64,000 bases of DNA from Anthropogastromicrobium sp050944455 (GTDB lineage Bacteria; Bacillota; Clostridia; Lachnospirales; Lachnospiraceae): contig JBMNRC010000016.1 of NCBI GenBank assembly GCA_050944455.1, positions 3,788 through 67,787 of the forward strand, in the 5' to 3' direction. Every line of letters starts with the position of its first letter. The stretch's first letter is position 1. Position numbers and translations under genes: made by a program. Shown piece by piece: positions 1 to 8,689 of this stretch. The notes under the pieces are model-generated. The model saw only the letters and a list, made by a program, of their open reading frames with translations, was not told where the DNA came from and did no database searches.

Positions 1-1759
1 GATCGACTGCGACGCTATCTGCATTCTCGGAAAGCGGTATCACGATCTTGCCCTGGAGAAGGCGCAGTCCGAGGAGAATCCCACCCGGAAGGCGGAACTC
101 CTCCAGATCGCGGAAAACTGCGCTGTTGTTCCGGCGCACAAGCCCGAAACCTACTGGCAGGCGATCCAGATGTACTGGTTCACCCACCTCGGCGTGACGA
201 CGGAGCTCAATCCGTGGGACGCTTTTACCCCCGGCCGCCTCGACCAGCACCTGTATCCTTTCTATAAGAAAGATACCGAAAAAGGAATCCTTGACGACTC
301 CAGGGCGCTGGAACTGCTGGAGTGCCTGTGGGTCAAGCTGTACAATCAGCCGGCTCCGGTCAAGGTCGGGGTCACGCTCAAAGAGAGCGGGACTTATGTT
401 GATTTCGCGAACATCAATACTGGCGGCGTCAAAGCCGACGGATCGGACGGCGTCAATCCGGTGAGCTACCTGATCCTGGACTGCATGGATGACATGCAGC
501 AGGTCCAGCCCAACTCCAACGTGCAGATCAGCAAGAAAACGCCCGACCGTTTTCTGAAGCGGGCCTGCGAGATCGTCCGCAAGGGGTGGGGCCAGCCGGC
601 CTTTTACAACACCGATGAGCTGATCCAGGAACTGCTCAACGCCGGGAAGTCCCTGACGGACGCCCGGGAAGGCGGATGCAGCGGCTGCGTGGAAACCGGG
701 GCCTGGGGAAACGAGGCCTATATTCTCACCGGCTACCTGAATATCCCGAAAGTACTGCAGCTGACCCTGTACAACGGCTTTGACCCGGTTTCCGGAAAGC
801 AGATCGGCCTGAAGACCGGAAACGCGGAAGATTATAAAACCTACGATGAACTGTGGGCGGCTTTCAAAAAGCAGCTGGAGTATATCATCGACGTGAAAAT
901 GCGCGGCAACCTGGTGATCGAGAAAATCTACGCCGAGGAGATGCCGGCCCCGTTTCTCTCGATCTGCACGAATGACTGCATCAAAAAGGGAAAAGACTAC
1001 AATGCCGGCGGCGCGCGCTACAACACCAGCTATATCCAGGGCGTCGGCATCGGGACCATCACGGACAGCCTGGCCGCTCTCAAATATAATGTCTACGACC
1101 ATCATAAGTTTACGATGGGGCAGATGATGCAGGCGCTCAACGACAACTTCGAAGGGCATGAGGATATTCTCAACCTGGTGAGGAACCGCACTCCCAAATA
1201 CGGCAACGACGACGATTATGCCGACGAGATCATGAAGGCCGTTTTCGCAGAGTACCGCGATTATATCACCGGGCGGAAAAATATCCGCGGCGGGGAGTAC
1301 CATATCGATATGCTCCCGACTACCTGCCATGTCTATTTCGGGGATGTCATGCTGGCCAGCCCGAACGGACGCCTGGCGCACCGGCCGGTCTCCGAGGGAA
1401 TCTCGCCGGAAAAGGGCGCTGACACGAACGGCCCGACAGCCGTCATCAAATCCTGCGCGAAGATGGACCATTGTTCCACCGGCGGCACGCTGCTCAACCA
1501 GAAGTTTACGCCGGCTGCTCTCGCGGGACAGCAGGGCATTGACAATCTGGCCGCGCTGATCCGCTCGTATTTCGCGATGGACGGGCATCACATCCAGTTC
1601 AACGTGATTGACCGCCAGACGCTGATCGACGCGAAGAAACACCCGGAGGAGCATAAGGACCTGATCGTGCGGGTGGCCGGCTACAGCGATTACTTCAGAA
1701 ATCTCAGCAGCGCGCTGCAGGACGAGATTATCGAGAGAACGGAGCAGTCGTTTCAGTGA
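1..1759 (+). CDS. hypD: trans-4-hydroxy-L-proline dehydratase (glycyl radical enzyme), 5' end cut off by the window
   Basis: The reading frame is open from base 2, so the protein is truncated by the window edge: about 585 of the roughly 790 residues usual for the family remain. HypD removes water from trans-4-hydroxy-L-proline to give pyrroline-5-carboxylate in the cytoplasm of anaerobes. Seen directly: the thiyl-radical loop GCSGCVETG (Cys codon 686-688, followed by the Val-Glu of the C-x-E pair used by dehydratases) and the C-terminal glycyl-radical motif RVAGYSD (Gly codon 1679-1681). The stretches around VPAHKPETY, TTELNPWDAFTPGRLDQH and the GGARYNTSYIQGVGIGT segment match HypD better than pyruvate formate-lyase or choline lyase, as I remember those families. 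A radical-SAM activase is required, but none is in this window; it may lie upstream. The activity itself is inferred from family resemblance. Confidence 0.88.
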   Translation, partial: IDCDAICILGKRYHDLALEKAQSEENPTRKAELLQIAENCAVVPAHKPETYWQAIQMYWFTHLGVTTELNPWDAFTPGRLDQHLYPFYKKDTEKGILDDSRALELLECLWVKLYNQPAPVKVGVTLKESGTYVDFANINTGGVKADGSDGVNPVSYLILDCMDDMQQVQPNSNVQISKKTPDRFLKRACEIVRKGWGQPAFYNTDELIQELLNAGKSLTDAREGGCSGCVETGAWGNEAYILTGYLNIPKVLQLTLYNGFDPVSGKQIGLKTGNAEDYKTYDELWAAFKKQLEYIIDVKMRGNLVIEKIYAEEMPAPFLSICTNDCIKKGKDYNAGGARYNTSYIQGVGIGTITDSLAALKYNVYDHHKFTMGQMMQALNDNFEGHEDILNLVRNRTPKYGNDDDYADEIMKAVFAEYRDYITGRKNIRGGEYHIDMLPTTCHVYFGDVMLASPNGRLAHRPVSEGISPEKGADTNGPTAVIKSCAKMDHCSTGGTLLNQKFTPAALAGQQGIDNLAALIRSYFAMDGHHIQFNVIDRQTLIDAKKHPEEHKDLIVRVAGYSDYFRNLSSALQDEIIERTEQSFQ

Positions 1760-2019
1760 GGCGAAGTGATCCGGCCGAAGCTGTCAGAGTCTCCGCCCGT
1801 GAGAAGACAGTGATCCGGCAGCCGGCCGCAGGGCCGCGGACGGCGCGTATGCGGGCGAAGGCGGCAGCGCGGCGGAAACGCAAATTCCGCGGAGCCGGTC
1901 TGCGGTCCGTAAGCAGCGGGACACACAGAAACATTTATGTATACATTAAATATTGCATAATTTGTGCGAACTGACGGCAGATTCCATCCGGAAAAATCAA
2001 TATTATTCAAAAGTTAACC
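1760..2019. other. non-coding gap between hypD and the argG promoter
   Basis: The first part (to about 1925) is GC-rich and I see no convincing gene or T-tailed terminator in it. From about 1930 the composition turns AT-rich and contains the 10-bp palindrome ATGTATACAT (1937-1946) followed by TTGCATAATTT, which may be an upstream part of the argG control region. Short open frames crossing the gap have no ribosome binding site and no family resemblance. Confidence 0.5.
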
Positions 2020-2048
2020 TTGCATTCTTTCAGAAGGGGATTTATAAT
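2020..2048 (+). promoter_or_regulatory. sigma-A promoter of argG
   Basis: TTGCAT at 2020-2025 and a perfect TATAAT at 2043-2048 are separated by 17 bp. Transcription would start near 2055, giving a leader of about 147 nt before the argG start codon, in which the ArgR-box-like sequence lies. Confidence 0.75.
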
Positions 2049-2129
2049 AACGGCTGTCTGCTGAAGAGAGCAGAAGCCGGATCCGCGGAACCCGATGAAT
2101 CCCAGGCAGAAGCCCGTCAGAAGGCCGAT

Positions 2130-2147
2130 AATGAATATATGCATTCT
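2130..2147 (+). promoter_or_regulatory. ArgR/AhrC box-like operator upstream of argG
   Basis: The AT-rich sequence AATGAATATATGCATTCT resembles the Gram-positive ARG box (roughly CATGAATAAAAATKCAAK). It is followed at once by TTGCATAACAAACGGAATGAAT, which could be a weaker second half. It lies about 75 bases downstream of the predicted transcription start, in the argG leader. Binding of an arginine repressor is inferred from likeness and from the genes served, argG and argH. Confidence 0.4.
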
Positions 2148-2201
2148 GATTTGCATAACAAACGGAATGAATCACAGACCAGGCACAGGGAGGAAAAACT
2201 C

Positions 2202-3458
2202 ATGGAAAAGAAATACAATAAGATCGTTCTTGCTTATTCCGGCGGACTGGACACCTCAGTTCTGATTCCGTGGCTCAAGGAGCACTACGGCGCGGAGATC
2301 ATCGCGGTTTCCGCCGACGTCGGCCAGGGCGCCGGGGAACTGGAAGGCCTGGAAGAAAAGGCCAAAGCCACAGGCGCGTCCAAACTGTATATCCTGGATC
2401 TGAAGAAAGAATTCGCCGATGATTTCATCATCCCGACCATCAAGGCCGGCGCTTCCTATGAGAAGTATCTTCTGGGAACATCCTTCGCGCGTCCGCTGAT
2501 CGCGAAGCACATTGTCGAGATCATGAAGAAGGAAGGCGCCGACGCTATCGCGCACGGCTGCACGGGCAAGGGCAACGACCAGGTCCGTTTCGAGCTGGCT
2601 ATCCAGCACTTCGCACCGGGAACCGACGTCATCGTTCCGTGGCGCTTCTGGGAGCTGACTTCCCGCGATAAGGAAATCGACTATGCCGAGGCTCATCACA
2701 TTCCGCTGAAGATCAACCGCCAGACCAATTACTCCAAGGACAAGAACATGTGGCATCTGAGCCACGAGGGACTGGATCTGGAAGATCCGGCTAACGAGGC
2801 CCCGATCAACAAGCCGGGATTCCTTGAGCTCGGCGTTTCCCCGGAACAGGCTCCGGACAAACCCGCCTATGTGACTATCCACTTTGAAAAGGGCGTTCCG
2901 ACGTCCGTCGACGGCGAGGAAATGGATTCCGTCAAAATTATCGAGACGCTCAATAAGATCGGCGGAGAGAACGGGGTCGGCATTCTGGATATCGTCGAGA
3001 ACCGCCTGGTCGGCATGAAGAGCCGCGGCGTCTATGAGACGCCGGCCGGAACGATCCTGTACGCGGCGCACGACCGCCTGGAGGAGATCACGCTGGATAA
3101 GGAAACCAAGCACTTCAAGGCGATCGCGGCTCAGAAGTTCGCGGAACTCGTCTATGACGGCGAGTGGTACACTCCGCTGCGCAAAGCTCTTTCGGCTTTC
3201 GTGGATTCCACGCAGGAGTCCGTGACCGGCGATGTGAAACTCAAACTTTACAAGGGCAACATCATCCCGGCGTCCGTAACTTCCCCGTACAGCCTCTATT
3301 CCTCCGGCATGGCGACGTTCAGCGAGGACGATGTCTACAACCAGATGGATTCCGCCGGCTTCATCAGCCTGTTCGGCCTTCCGGTCAAGGTCCGCGCGAT
3401 GAAGGACCAGGAACTGTTCGAAAAGACCGGGAAGCATTATCCGTCTCTCGACGACTGA
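2202..3458 (+). CDS. argG: argininosuccinate synthase
   Basis: Joins citrulline and aspartate, using ATP, to form argininosuccinate, the penultimate step of arginine synthesis; cytoplasmic. The 418-residue product begins MEKKYNKIVLAYSGGLDTSV, with the family's N-terminal ATP pyrophosphatase loop AYSGGLDTS at residues 10-18. HGCTGKGNDQVRFE and the LGTSFARPLIAK segment are further ArgG signatures. The frame runs open upstream to 1953, but ATG 2202 is chosen because it follows the ribosome site AGGGAGGAA by about 6 bases and places the ATP loop at the normal distance from the start. argH follows 131 bases later, and a ARG-box-like site sits upstream. Length and motifs are ordinary. Confidence 0.97.
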   Translation: MEKKYNKIVLAYSGGLDTSVLIPWLKEHYGAEIIAVSADVGQGAGELEGLEEKAKATGASKLYILDLKKEFADDFIIPTIKAGASYEKYLLGTSFARPLIAKHIVEIMKKEGADAIAHGCTGKGNDQVRFELAIQHFAPGTDVIVPWRFWELTSRDKEIDYAEAHHIPLKINRQTNYSKDKNMWHLSHEGLDLEDPANEAPINKPGFLELGVSPEQAPDKPAYVTIHFEKGVPTSVDGEEMDSVKIIETLNKIGGENGVGILDIVENRLVGMKSRGVYETPAGTILYAAHDRLEEITLDKETKHFKAIAAQKFAELVYDGEWYTPLRKALSAFVDSTQESVTGDVKLKLYKGNIIPASVTSPYSLYSSGMATFSEDDVYNQMDSAGFISLFGLPVKVRAMKDQELFEKTGKHYPSLDD

Positions 3459-3523
3459 TCCCGGGAGCAGAGCGGCGGCAGCCGCGGAAGACGGCCAAAA
3501 TCACTATACAAGACATTATTTCA

Positions 3524-3549
3524 GAGAGCGGCAGTAAACTGCCGCTCTC
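3524..3549. repeat. perfect intercistronic hairpin between argG and argH
   Basis: GAGAGCGGCAG (3524-3534) and CTGCCGCTCTC (3539-3549) form an 11-bp perfect stem with the loop TAAA. No T-run follows on the plus strand, so this does not look like a simple rho-independent terminator. It could tune argH expression, protect an mRNA end, or mark a processing site. Confidence 0.7.
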
Positions 3550-3589
3550 GTCGGTTACGGAGAGTTTCTGAGTTACGGGAGGACAGGAT

Positions 3590-4990
3590 ATGGCAAAATT
3601 GTGGGGCGGCCGCTTCAGCAAGGAGACGGACCGCGAGGTGGATGATTTCAACGCTTCGATTTCCTTTGACAGCCGTCTTTACCGGGAGGATATCACGGGA
3701 TCGATAGCTCACGCGAAAATGCTCGGAAAGCAGGGGATCATTCCGCAGGAAGACGCGGATAAAATCGTAGCGGGACTGAAGGGAATCCTTGACGACATCG
3801 AGGCCGGGAAGGTACAATTTTCGGAGGAATACGAAGATATCCACATGAATGTGGAGCAGATTCTCACCGACCGCATCGGGGACGCCGGAAAACGCCTCCA
3901 TACCGCCCGGTCCAGAAACGATCAGGTCGCGCTGGATATGCGTATGTATGTCAAAAAGGAAATCCGCGCGATCAGAGCCCTGGTCATTGAAATGCTGAAG
4001 GCGCTGTCCGACAGCGCGGAGCAGAACCTGCACACCGTGATGCCGGGATATACGCACCTGCAGCGAGCGCAGCCGGTGACTTTCGCGCACTACATGATGG
4101 CCTACGCCCAGATGCTGAAGCGGGATGTGCACCGCCTGGAGAACACGTACGAACTGATGGACGACATGCCGCTGGGCTCCGGAGCCCTGGCGGCCAGCAC
4201 TTACCCGATCGACCGGGAATATGTGCGGAAAGAACTCGGGTTCGCGCGGATCACCGAGAATTCCATCGACGGGGTTTCCGACCGGGATTACTGCGTGGAA
4301 CTCTGCTCGGATCTCTCGATCCTGATGATGCATCTGTCCAGGCTTTCGGAGGAAATCGTGCTGTGGAGCTCCTTTGAGTTCAAATTCGTGGAGCTCGACG
4401 ACGCTTTCTCGACCGGTTCCTCGATCATGCCGCAGAAGAAAAATCCTGACGTCTGCGAGCTGATCCGCGGAAAAACCGGCCGCGTATACGGTTCGCTCAT
4501 GGCGCTGCTGACCGTGCTCAAGGGCCTTCCGCTCGCCTACAACAAGGACATGCAGGAGGACAAGGAGGCCGTCTTCAACGCGGTGGACACCGTGAAGATG
4601 TGCCTGAAATGCCTGATACCGATGTTCCGGACCATGAAGCTTCTGCCGGACAACATGAAGCGCGCGGCGGAGCACGGTTTTATCAACGCGACGGACTGCG
4701 CGGACTATCTGACTAAAAAAGGCGTTCCCTTCCGCGACGCCCATCGGATCACCGGGGAGCTCGTGGCCGAGTGCGTGAAAAAGGGAAAGGCGCTTTCCGA
4801 CCTCACCCTGGACGAATACCGGGCTCACTCGGAGGTGTTTAACAGCGATATCTACGCGGCAATCGATCTTCACACCTGCGTGGACGGACGGAATGTCCCG
4901 GGAGGCCCCGCCCCGGCGGAGGTCCGGCGCCAGATTGACTCCGTAAAGCAGTTTATCCGGGAGCATTCGGATTCGCCGGAGCAGGCCTGA
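3590..4990 (+). CDS. argH: argininosuccinate lyase
   Basis: Splits argininosuccinate into arginine and fumarate, the last step of arginine synthesis. The 466-residue protein starts MAKLWGGRFS, the usual ArgH opening, and carries the fumarase/aspartase superfamily signature GSSIMPQKKNPD near residue 280 as well as HTARSRNDQVA near residue 105. ATG 3590 has a GGGAGGA ribosome site about 6 bases upstream. It lies in the same direction as argG and is separated from it by a strong hairpin, so the two genes are probably one operon. Ordinary family length. Confidence 0.97.
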   Translation: MAKLWGGRFSKETDREVDDFNASISFDSRLYREDITGSIAHAKMLGKQGIIPQEDADKIVAGLKGILDDIEAGKVQFSEEYEDIHMNVEQILTDRIGDAGKRLHTARSRNDQVALDMRMYVKKEIRAIRALVIEMLKALSDSAEQNLHTVMPGYTHLQRAQPVTFAHYMMAYAQMLKRDVHRLENTYELMDDMPLGSGALAASTYPIDREYVRKELGFARITENSIDGVSDRDYCVELCSDLSILMMHLSRLSEEIVLWSSFEFKFVELDDAFSTGSSIMPQKKNPDVCELIRGKTGRVYGSLMALLTVLKGLPLAYNKDMQEDKEAVFNAVDTVKMCLKCLIPMFRTMKLLPDNMKRAAEHGFINATDCADYLTKKGVPFRDAHRITGELVAECVKKGKALSDLTLDEYRAHSEVFNSDIYAAIDLHTCVDGRNVPGGPAPAEVRRQIDSVKQFIREHSDSPEQA

Positions 4991-5183
4991 AGCCGGACAG
5001 CGGGGGAGACCTGACCGGCAGGGTCAGCGCGGGCAGCAGGGGAAAACGGACATGGCAGGAGCCTGAAAGGCTCAGAGCTGCCCTGACAGCGCAAAACCGG
5101 ATTGCGGCAGGCCAGGTTCTGAACGTCAGAGACGGCCTGAACTGCGGAGAGTCCGGACGGCGGGAATGATCCGGAAAGCCTGG

Positions 5184-5216
5184 CCGGCCTGCCGCGGAGC
5201 AGGCACGGCAGGCCGG
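5184..5216. repeat. inverted repeat between argH and the DUF853 gene
   Basis: CCGGCCTGCCG (5184-5194) and CGGCAGGCCGG (5206-5216) pair over 11 bp around an 11-base loop. There is no T-tail (AAACAGCCTG follows), so termination would be weak. The whole 4991-5267 gap is unusually rich in GGCAGG/CCTG words and shows no gene. Confidence 0.6.
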
Positions 5217-5267
5217 AAACAGCCTGAAGAGCGGAAAACCTGAGCGGGGGGAATGGAGGAACCTTTC

Positions 5268-7064
5268 ATGTTTTATGACAACAAGATATGGATCGGCAGC
5301 GCGGGCGAGAAAAAAGTATCCCTCTCGCTCAGAATGGCCAACCGTCACGGCCTGATCACCGGAGCTACCGGAACCGGGAAGACCATCACGCTCAAGGTGC
5401 TGGCAGAGTCATTCAGTGACGCAGGCGTACCGGTCTTTATCTCGGATATCAAGGGAGACCTTTCCGGTATGTGCCGTCCCGGAGCGGACAGCGCTGATCT
5501 GCAGGAGCGGATCCGCCGCTTCGGCCTGAATGAGTGCGGGTTCACCCGGAAGGCCTGGCCGACCGCGTTCTGGGACATTTACGGGAAAAACGGGATTCCG
5601 CTCCGCACGACGATCTCGGAGATGGGTCCGATCCTGCTCTCGAGAGTTCTCGGCCTGAACACCACGCAGAGCGAACTGATGACGGTGATCTTCCGCATCG
5701 CGGACGAAAATCAGCTGCTTCTGGTTGATACCAGAGACCTGAAAGCCATGATCCGGTACGTTTCGGACAACGCGTCCGCTTTTGAGAAAGATTACGGCCA
5801 TATCTCCGCGCAGAGCATGACCGCGATCCTCCGCCATGTGGTCGCGCTGGAAGCCCAGGGCGGGGAGACCTATTATGCGGAGCCGGCGCTGGATATCGTC
5901 GACTGGTTCACGCTGGCCCCGGACGGCAGGGGAATGATGAACATTCTGGACTGCCGCGAACTGGTCAACAACGGCGTGCTCTATTCCGCGTTCCTGTTAT
6001 GGATGCTTTCGGAACTCTACGATACGCTGCCGGAGATCGGCGACCCGGAAAAACCGCGCATGGTCTTTTTCTTCGACGAGGCGCATCTTCTTTTCAAAGG
6101 GATTTCCAAAGCCCTGGAGGCGAAGATTGAACAGATTGTCCGCCTGATCCGTTCCAAGGGAGTCGGGGTCTTCTTCATCAGCCAGTCCCCCTCGGACATT
6201 CCCGAGGAAGTGCTTGGGCAGCTCGGCTGCAAAATACAGCATGCTCTGCGTGCGTATACGCCGAAGGACCAGAAAGCGGTGAAGACGGCCGCAGAATCTT
6301 TCCGGCCCAACCCCGCTTTTGATACCGCAGAGGCGATCACGAGCCTGGGAACCGGCGAGGCGCTGGTATCGGTTCTGGACGAACAGGGGATTCCCACTAT
6401 GGTGGAGAAGTGCCGGATTCTGCCTCCGCAGAGCCTGATGGGCAGTATCTCCGACGAGGATAAAACCGCGGAGACAAAGAAAAACAACCTGTACCTGAAA
6501 TACATGACGGCAAAGAATCCGGATTCAGCGTACGAATTCCTGGAAAGACAGAAGTCGCGCCGGTACGGAGGCAGCGGCCTCAATGACAGCCTCGGCAGGG
6601 AAACTCCGGGCGCCGTGACCGGACAGAGCGGCAGCGAAACGCTGAGCGGGCGCGATAACCTGAACGGCGGAAACGGCATGGACGGCGGGAGTCTTCCGGG
6701 AGTGACACGGGGAACTGCCGGGACTGCCGGCATGCGCGGAACTTCCGAAGCGAACCAGGAGGCCGTCGACCGCAAGATCGCGCAGCTGGAAAAAGAACTG
6801 GCGATGGAACGGGAGAAAAATTCAGAACGGGAAAGCAGAGAGGCTGAGAAACTGTTCAGAGCCAGGCAGGAAGCGGAGGAGAAGGAGCGGAAAAAGAAAG
6901 AGCGGATCATAGAGCAGAGCGTGAAAAGCGTCGGGTCTTCCGTGGGCCGGGAACTCGGGAACGCCATCGGGAGTTCGCTCGGCGGAAAGTTCGGCAGGAG
7001 AATCGGCGGAAATCTGGGTTCCACCCTGGGGCGGAACCTGCTGGGGACCTTTTTCAGCAAATAA
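5268..7064 (+). CDS. HerA-like P-loop ATPase of the DUF853 family
   Basis: Cytoplasmic ATPase related to the archaeal HerA helicase and to E. coli YjgR; the cellular role of the family is not settled. ATG 5268 is preferred over 5253 because GGAGG (5255-5259) lies 8 bases before it; the product is then 598 residues. Seen: Walker A GATGTGKT near residue 30, ISDIKGDLSGM, Walker B-like MVFFFDEAHLLF near residue 265, and an arginine-finger-type VGVFFISQSP. The core ends near residue 415. Then come a Gly/Ser-rich spacer, a charged coiled-coil stretch rich in Lys/Glu (about 505-555) and a glycine-zipper-like tail (GRELGNAIGSSLGGKFGRR), which suggests self-association or membrane contact. It stands alone between two metabolic operons. 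Confidence 0.85.
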   Translation: MFYDNKIWIGSAGEKKVSLSLRMANRHGLITGATGTGKTITLKVLAESFSDAGVPVFISDIKGDLSGMCRPGADSADLQERIRRFGLNECGFTRKAWPTAFWDIYGKNGIPLRTTISEMGPILLSRVLGLNTTQSELMTVIFRIADENQLLLVDTRDLKAMIRYVSDNASAFEKDYGHISAQSMTAILRHVVALEAQGGETYYAEPALDIVDWFTLAPDGRGMMNILDCRELVNNGVLYSAFLLWMLSELYDTLPEIGDPEKPRMVFFFDEAHLLFKGISKALEAKIEQIVRLIRSKGVGVFFISQSPSDIPEEVLGQLGCKIQHALRAYTPKDQKAVKTAAESFRPNPAFDTAEAITSLGTGEALVSVLDEQGIPTMVEKCRILPPQSLMGSISDEDKTAETKKNNLYLKYMTAKNPDSAYEFLERQKSRRYGGSGLNDSLGRETPGAVTGQSGSETLSGRDNLNGGNGMDGGSLPGVTRGTAGTAGMRGTSEANQEAVDRKIAQLEKELAMEREKNSERESREAEKLFRARQEAEEKERKKKERIIEQSVKSVGSSVGRELGNAIGSSLGGKFGRRIGGNLGSTLGRNLLGTFFSK

Positions 7065-7367
7065 GGCGGCGATTCCCGGCCGGAGGGATTGTCAGAACTT
7101 CAGCGGAAAGATTTGGCGGCGCAGGATCCGCCTGACCAGCGGCCCGGGCGGAGAAGCCCGCGCGGGGGACGCGTTTACCGCTGTCGGCATTTCCGCTGCA
7201 GACAGGCAGGCGGAGAGGTTCGCGCGGAACACGCGCAGGAACGATCACGGCGTTCCCTGAGCGGATGGATGAACGGGACAAAAGAGCGCAAAAAATCCAG
7301 CAGACACGAAAATTCTGTGTAAAAATCATAATTTTCAGGGAAAACACTCCCTTTTTTTTGCCGTTTA
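7065..7367. other. non-coding gap downstream of the DUF853 gene
   Basis: GC-rich to about 7300, then AT-rich towards the glgC promoter. The only structure I see is a short GGAACG/CGTTCC hairpin around 7240-7257 and a T-run (7352-7359). No convincing small gene or terminator is visible. Confidence 0.4.
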
Positions 7368-7376
7368 TGTTATACT
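7368..7376 (+). promoter_or_regulatory. extended -10 promoter of glgC
   Basis: TGTTATACT at 7368-7376 is an extended -10 element (TG-N-TATACT). The -35 region (around 7348) is poor, as expected when an extended -10 is used. The same TATGNTATAMTG pattern occurs before rfbA and relQ. Confidence 0.6.
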
Positions 7377-7483
7377 GAATCCAGTGAAAGCCCGGATATC
7401 TGTCAGATTATGGGGATACCCGGCTCTATACGGAACAGCAGAGAAATTCTGCAATGCCTATCATCATGGAGGAGAAGGAAATC

Positions 7484-8689
7484 ATGGCAAAGGAAATGAT
7501 CGCAATGCTCCTTGCCGGCGGACAGGGCTCCAGACTGTATGCACTGACGTCAAAGCTCGCAAAACCGGCGGTTCCTTTCGGCGGAAAGTACCGCATCATT
7601 GACTTTCCGCTGTCAAACTGTGTAAACTCCGGAATCGACACCGTCGGAGTCTGCACTCAATACCAGCCGCTTGTTCTGAATGAGTATATCGGAATCGGCC
7701 AGCCCTGGGACCTGGACCGTCTGCACGGAGGAGTGCATGTTCTTCCTCCTTATCAAAAAGCCTCGGGTTCTGACTGGTATAAAGGCACGGCAAACGCGAT
7801 TTACCAGAACATTCCGTTCATCGAGAGATACAATCCGAAGTATGTTATCATTCTTTCGGGCGACCAGATCTGCAAGCAGGATTACAGCGATTTTCTCCGC
7901 TTCCATAAAGAGAAAAACGCCGAGTTTTCCGTCGCCGTCATGGAAGTGCCGTGGGACGAGGCTTCCCGTTTCGGCCTGATGGTTGCCGATGAGAACGACC
8001 GTATCACCGAATTCCAGGAAAAACCGAAGAATCCGAAGTCCAATCTTGCTTCGATGGGCATCTACATTTTCAACTGGGATATCCTCAAAAAATACCTGAC
8101 CGAGGACGAGCAGGATCCGAACTCCGAAAATGACTTCGGCAAGAACATCATCCCGAATCTTCTGCGCGACAACCGCCGTATGTACGCTTACCACTTCAAC
8201 GGCTACTGGAAGGATGTGGGAACCATTTCTTCCCTCTGGGAAGCCAACATGGAGGTTCTCGATCCTGAGCACAGCGGCATCAACCTGTTCGATGACGACT
8301 GGAAGATCTACAGCCGCAACGCGGGTCTTCCCGGCCACAAGATCGGCTCCGACGCGGTCGTGGAAAATTCCATGGTTACCGATGGCTGCCGAATTGACGG
8401 AACAGTCAGGCACTCTGTGATCTTCTCCGGCGTTACCATCGAGAAGGGCGCCGTCGTGGAAGACGCGGTTGTGATGGGCGGGACCGTCATCCACGCGAAT
8501 GCCGCTGTCAGACACTGCATCGTAGCGGAAAATGTCACAATCAAGGAAAACGCGGTGGTCGGCGCTATGCCGCAGGGCAATGAGAAGGCTGTCGCGACGG
8601 TAGGATCCGGCGTTACCATCGGAATCGGCGCGAAAGTCGGGCCTTCAGCCATGGTCAGAGAAGATGTAAAGGACGGTGAAGAGGTATGA
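7484..8689 (+). CDS. glgC: glucose-1-phosphate adenylyltransferase, catalytic subunit
   Basis: Makes ADP-glucose from ATP and glucose-1-phosphate, the committed step of glycogen synthesis. The product from ATG 7484 has 401 residues: a nucleotidyltransferase domain with LLAGGQGSRLYALTSKLAKP at the start, YRIIDFPLSNCVNSGI, and LSGDQICKQDYS, followed by a left-handed beta-helix of hexapeptide repeats from about residue 290. ATG 7484 is chosen over 7454 and 7466 because the GGAGGAGAAGGA ribosome site (7468-7479) lies just upstream and the protein then opens as usual for the family. The stop overlaps the glgD start, so the two are translationally coupled, as in other Bacillota where GlgC and GlgD form a mixed enzyme. 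Confidence 0.96.
   Translation: MAKEMIAMLLAGGQGSRLYALTSKLAKPAVPFGGKYRIIDFPLSNCVNSGIDTVGVCTQYQPLVLNEYIGIGQPWDLDRLHGGVHVLPPYQKASGSDWYKGTANAIYQNIPFIERYNPKYVIILSGDQICKQDYSDFLRFHKEKNAEFSVAVMEVPWDEASRFGLMVADENDRITEFQEKPKNPKSNLASMGIYIFNWDILKKYLTEDEQDPNSENDFGKNIIPNLLRDNRRMYAYHFNGYWKDVGTISSLWEANMEVLDPEHSGINLFDDDWKIYSRNAGLPGHKIGSDAVVENSMVTDGCRIDGTVRHSVIFSGVTIEKGAVVEDAVVMGGTVIHANAAVRHCIVAENVTIKENAVVGAMPQGNEKAVATVGSGVTIGIGAKVGPSAMVREDVKDGEEV

Noticed and set aside
3521..4966. 481-residue open frame opposite argH
   Set aside because: Antisense shadow of argH.
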